From NCBI GenBank assembly GCA_014729455.1, contig WJJW01000227.1, forward strand, positions 1-5,032: a stretch of DNA of 5,032 nt. The letters run 5' to 3'. The position numbers and the translations under genes are program-made. The notes under the pieces are model-generated. The model saw only the letters and a program-made list of their open reading frames with translations, did no database searches and was not told the origin of the DNA. This stretch comes from Candidatus Eiseniibacteriota bacterium (GTDB lineage: Bacteria > Eisenbacteria > RBG-16-71-46 > CAIMUX01 > VGJL01). Numbering within the stretch: position 1 is the first letter of the stretch; the number at the start of each line of letters is the position of its first letter. Below, piece after piece: positions 3,094 through 5,032 of this stretch.

Positions 3094-5032
3094 ATGCCGA
3101 ACGCCGCGAACTCGAAGTCTCCCGAGCGGGTCGGGATCGGGCCGTTCGTCGGGCTGCTGCTGATCGGATCCCTGGCGATCGCCGGGCGATTCTTGCCGCC
3201 GACGCTCGCGTGGGGGTTCCACCATACCGCCTACGTTCCGTTGTGGGCCTGGGGCCTGGTGGCGGCCGGGTGGGTCGCCGTTCTCGTGCCGGCGTTCCGG
3301 AGATCGCTCCTGGCGCCGGCGCTCGAATCGTTCGGGGACTGGCTCTTCCGTGGATCGATCCTGCGCCCGGTCTTCGTGGCCGTGCTCTGCGCGGGGCTCT
3401 TCCTGCTGCTGCGCGTGCGCACGCACCTGCTCGGCGACGGGATCCTGATCGGGGAGCTGGTCGCCCGCGGCGCGAGTTTCCGGGCCCACGACGCGATGGA
3501 CTATCTGATCCATCTGCACACGCTGAAGGCGCTCGGCCGGATCGGCGACGGGGCGGCGTCGTTCCGTCTCTACCAGGCCGGCAGCATCCTGGCCGGCTTC
3601 CTGGCGGTGCTTCTCGCCGGACTCCTCCTGCGAAGGACGCGCTTGAACGTCTCCACCCGCGCTCTGGCGTTTTTGCTGTGGCTCGTCGCGGCGCCGACGC
3701 TTCTCTACTGCGGCTACGTCGAGTCGTACGGTTTCTTCTCGGTGATGATGCTCGGCTTCCTCTGGAGCGGGGCGATGGCGCAGCGCGGGGAGCTGCCCCC
3801 GTGGGTCCCTGGCCTCCTCTACGGGTTCGCGTTCTTCTTCCATACGACCGCGCTCTTCGCCGCTCCGGCGCTGCTCTGGCTCGCGCTCCGCCCGGGACCG
3901 AAGCGGATCGCGAGAAGATCCTGGGCGTTGCTCGTGCTCGGGCCCGCCGTCTTGGGACCGCTCCTCGCCGTCGGGTTCCATCTCGCCGCCGGCTACAACG
4001 AGGCCTGGCTCCGCAAGGAGTTCCTCGACAGCAAGAACCAGCGGACGGTGCTGATCAATCTTACCGGGTCGCATGGACTGTTCTCGTTCGTGCACTGGAA
4101 GGACCTCGCCAACTGGCTGTTGCTGGTCGTGCCGGTCACCGGTCTCTTGATCGCCGCGCGTGTCCGGGTCCTCCGGAGCCGGCTGCGCGAGCCGGATCTC
4201 GCGTTTCTGCTCGTACAGGTCGCCTGTTTCCTGATCCCGTTCCTCCTGCTCGACCGCAAGCTCGGGGCGGCCCGCGATTGGGATCTGCTCACCCCCCAGG
4301 TGGCCGGGTTCGCGTGGATGGCGGCGCGTCTATGGGAGCGAGGGGACGGGAGGACGGAGGCGCCGGTCCGTCTGCCGGCGCTGCGCGCGTCGGCCGTCTG
4401 GATCGCGTTGCTCCTCGTCGCGCCGTGGATCGCCGTCAACGCGTCGACCGAGCGGTCCCTCGCCCGGTTCGCGGAGGTGAAGGCCGACTACGCGCGCCAC
4501 CCGCGCTCGTACGCGACCGAGGAGCTCGCGAAGTACTACCGCGACCACGGCGACCTCGAGAAGGCTCTGCGGTTCTACGAGCAGACGGTCGCGATCTTCC
4601 CGCACAACGCGCGGACCCGGATCCTGCTCGGGACCTCCTACCTCGCCCTCGACCGGATCGACGAGGCGCGCGCCCAGTACGACGAGGCTCTGGAGATCGA
4701 TCCGGAGAACTGGCTGGCCCTCGACATGCGCGCCAAGCTCGCCCTGCGCGAGCAGGACTACGAGACCGCGTTGCCGCTCTACCGCAAGCTGACGCCGAAG
4801 CGCCCGTCCGACGCGATGGCCTGGGCGGGACACGGCTTTGCGGCCTACCACCAGCAGCGGTACGAGGAGGCGTACGAGGCGTTCGCCCGCTCGGTGCGGC
4901 TGCAGGCCGATCCGCGGATCCTCTATTACGCCGGGCTCTCGGCAGGGAGCGTCGGTCGCTTCGACGCCGCGATCCGTCACCTGCGGCGCGCGGTCGAGGG
5001 GGGCGGTCCGGCGACCGGACCGCTCTACGCCC
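3094..5032 (+). CDS. Polytopic membrane protein with C-terminal TPR repeats (3' end outside window)
   Basis: At least 646 residues read without a stop from ATG 3094 to the window edge. The N-terminal two thirds is membrane-embedded, with about 11-12 hydrophobic segments, roughly at 17-35, 45-68, 92-108, 157-180, 189-209, 212-229, 237-265 (perhaps two), 277-300, 338-358, 368-386, 398-414 and 430-452. Features that look conserved are THLLGDGILIGELV (110-123) after the third segment, with an acidic loop like the first catalytic loop of GT-C glycosyltransferases; YCGYVESYGFF (205-215); and LDRKLGAARDWDLL (386-399). From about 472 the chain becomes soluble and helical with 34-residue TPR units: prolines 503, 537 and 571 are spaced by exactly 34, and Ala/Gly/Tyr positions repeat (for example DRIDEARAQYDEALEIDP, 520-537). 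At least five units fit before the edge. The role may be lipid-linked sugar transfer or another membrane process with a protein-binding tail; this is inference, and no enzyme family is certain. It lies 56 nt after the metallopeptidase, separated by a hairpin and a -10-like box. An in-frame GTG at 3079 is a less likely start. Confidence 0.85.
   Translation, partial: MPNAANSKSPERVGIGPFVGLLLIGSLAIAGRFLPPTLAWGFHHTAYVPLWAWGLVAAGWVAVLVPAFRRSLLAPALESFGDWLFRGSILRPVFVAVLCAGLFLLLRVRTHLLGDGILIGELVARGASFRAHDAMDYLIHLHTLKALGRIGDGAASFRLYQAGSILAGFLAVLLAGLLLRRTRLNVSTRALAFLLWLVAAPTLLYCGYVESYGFFSVMMLGFLWSGAMAQRGELPPWVPGLLYGFAFFFHTTALFAAPALLWLALRPGPKRIARRSWALLVLGPAVLGPLLAVGFHLAAGYNEAWLRKEFLDSKNQRTVLINLTGSHGLFSFVHWKDLANWLLLVVPVTGLLIAARVRVLRSRLREPDLAFLLVQVACFLIPFLLLDRKLGAARDWDLLTPQVAGFAWMAARLWERGDGRTEAPVRLPALRASAVWIALLLVAPWIAVNASTERSLARFAEVKADYARHPRSYATEELAKYYRDHGDLEKALRFYEQTVAIFPHNARTRILLGTSYLALDRIDEARAQYDEALEIDPENWLALDMRAKLALREQDYETALPLYRKLTPKRPSDAMAWAGHGFAAYHQQRYEEAYEAFARSVRLQADPRILYYAGLSAGSVGRFDAAIRHLRRAVEGGGPATGPLYA

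Noticed and set aside
2959..4095. A 378-codon minus-strand open frame opposite the membrane protein gene
   Set aside because: It is a Glu/Arg/Gln/Pro-rich shadow without domains. The opposite strand encodes continuous membrane segments and TPRs.
4330..4980. A 216-codon minus-strand open frame opposite the TPR region
   Set aside because: Arg/Val/Leu-rich antisense composition, no start signal, and a clear TPR-coding strand opposite.

Overview
This is a GC-rich bacterial window holding the tail of one gene, three complete genes and one long gene that runs off the right edge. Nearly all of it fits ordinary chromosomal coding. The lineage cannot be fixed from sequence alone. A secreted, Asp/Gly-rich PPC-like protein with a C-terminal WGQVKALFR-type tail, together with a multi-pass membrane protein fused to TPRs, recalls uncultured Gram-negative groups such as Candidatus Eisenbacteria and related FCB-type lineages. 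That is an impression from memory, not a test.

Layout. (1) Positions 2-199 (+) encode the last 65 codons of a protein that resembles the C-terminal end of a DDE transposase. It ends in a hairpin-bearing intergenic stretch. (2) A secreted 200-aa protein lies at 357-959 (-), convergent with the first gene. It has a signal peptide, a PPC-like beta domain and four cysteines. Its strong Shine-Dalgarno sits behind a structured leader of about 170 nt that starts at a promoter near 1136-1165. A textbook intrinsic terminator with a C(UUCG)G loop and U run lies at 287-314. (3) A WYL-family transcriptional regulator at 1271-2311 (-) has HTH, WYL and WCX domains and a recognisable sigma70-type promoter at 2335-2363. 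(4) Divergent from it, 2417-3037 (+) encodes a small HExxH putative zinc metallopeptidase. (5) Starting 56 nt downstream, 3094 to the window end (+) encodes a polytopic membrane protein of at least 646 aa. It has about 11-12 membrane segments, motifs that suggest a GT-C-like architecture, and at least five C-terminal TPR units.

How the genes relate. The regulator and the metallopeptidase share a 105-bp divergent intergenic region, so the WYL protein could control itself and the peptidase. The peptidase and the membrane protein are co-directional, but a hairpin and a -10-like box lie between them, so the second may have its own promoter. Nothing ties the genes into one pathway. I found no CRISPR array, rRNA, tRNA or complete mobile element, and no convincing new multi-gene system. 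The items most worth a second look are the C-terminal tail of the secreted protein, its structured leader, the WTL variant of the WYL motif, the metallopeptidase family and the membrane-TPR fusion.
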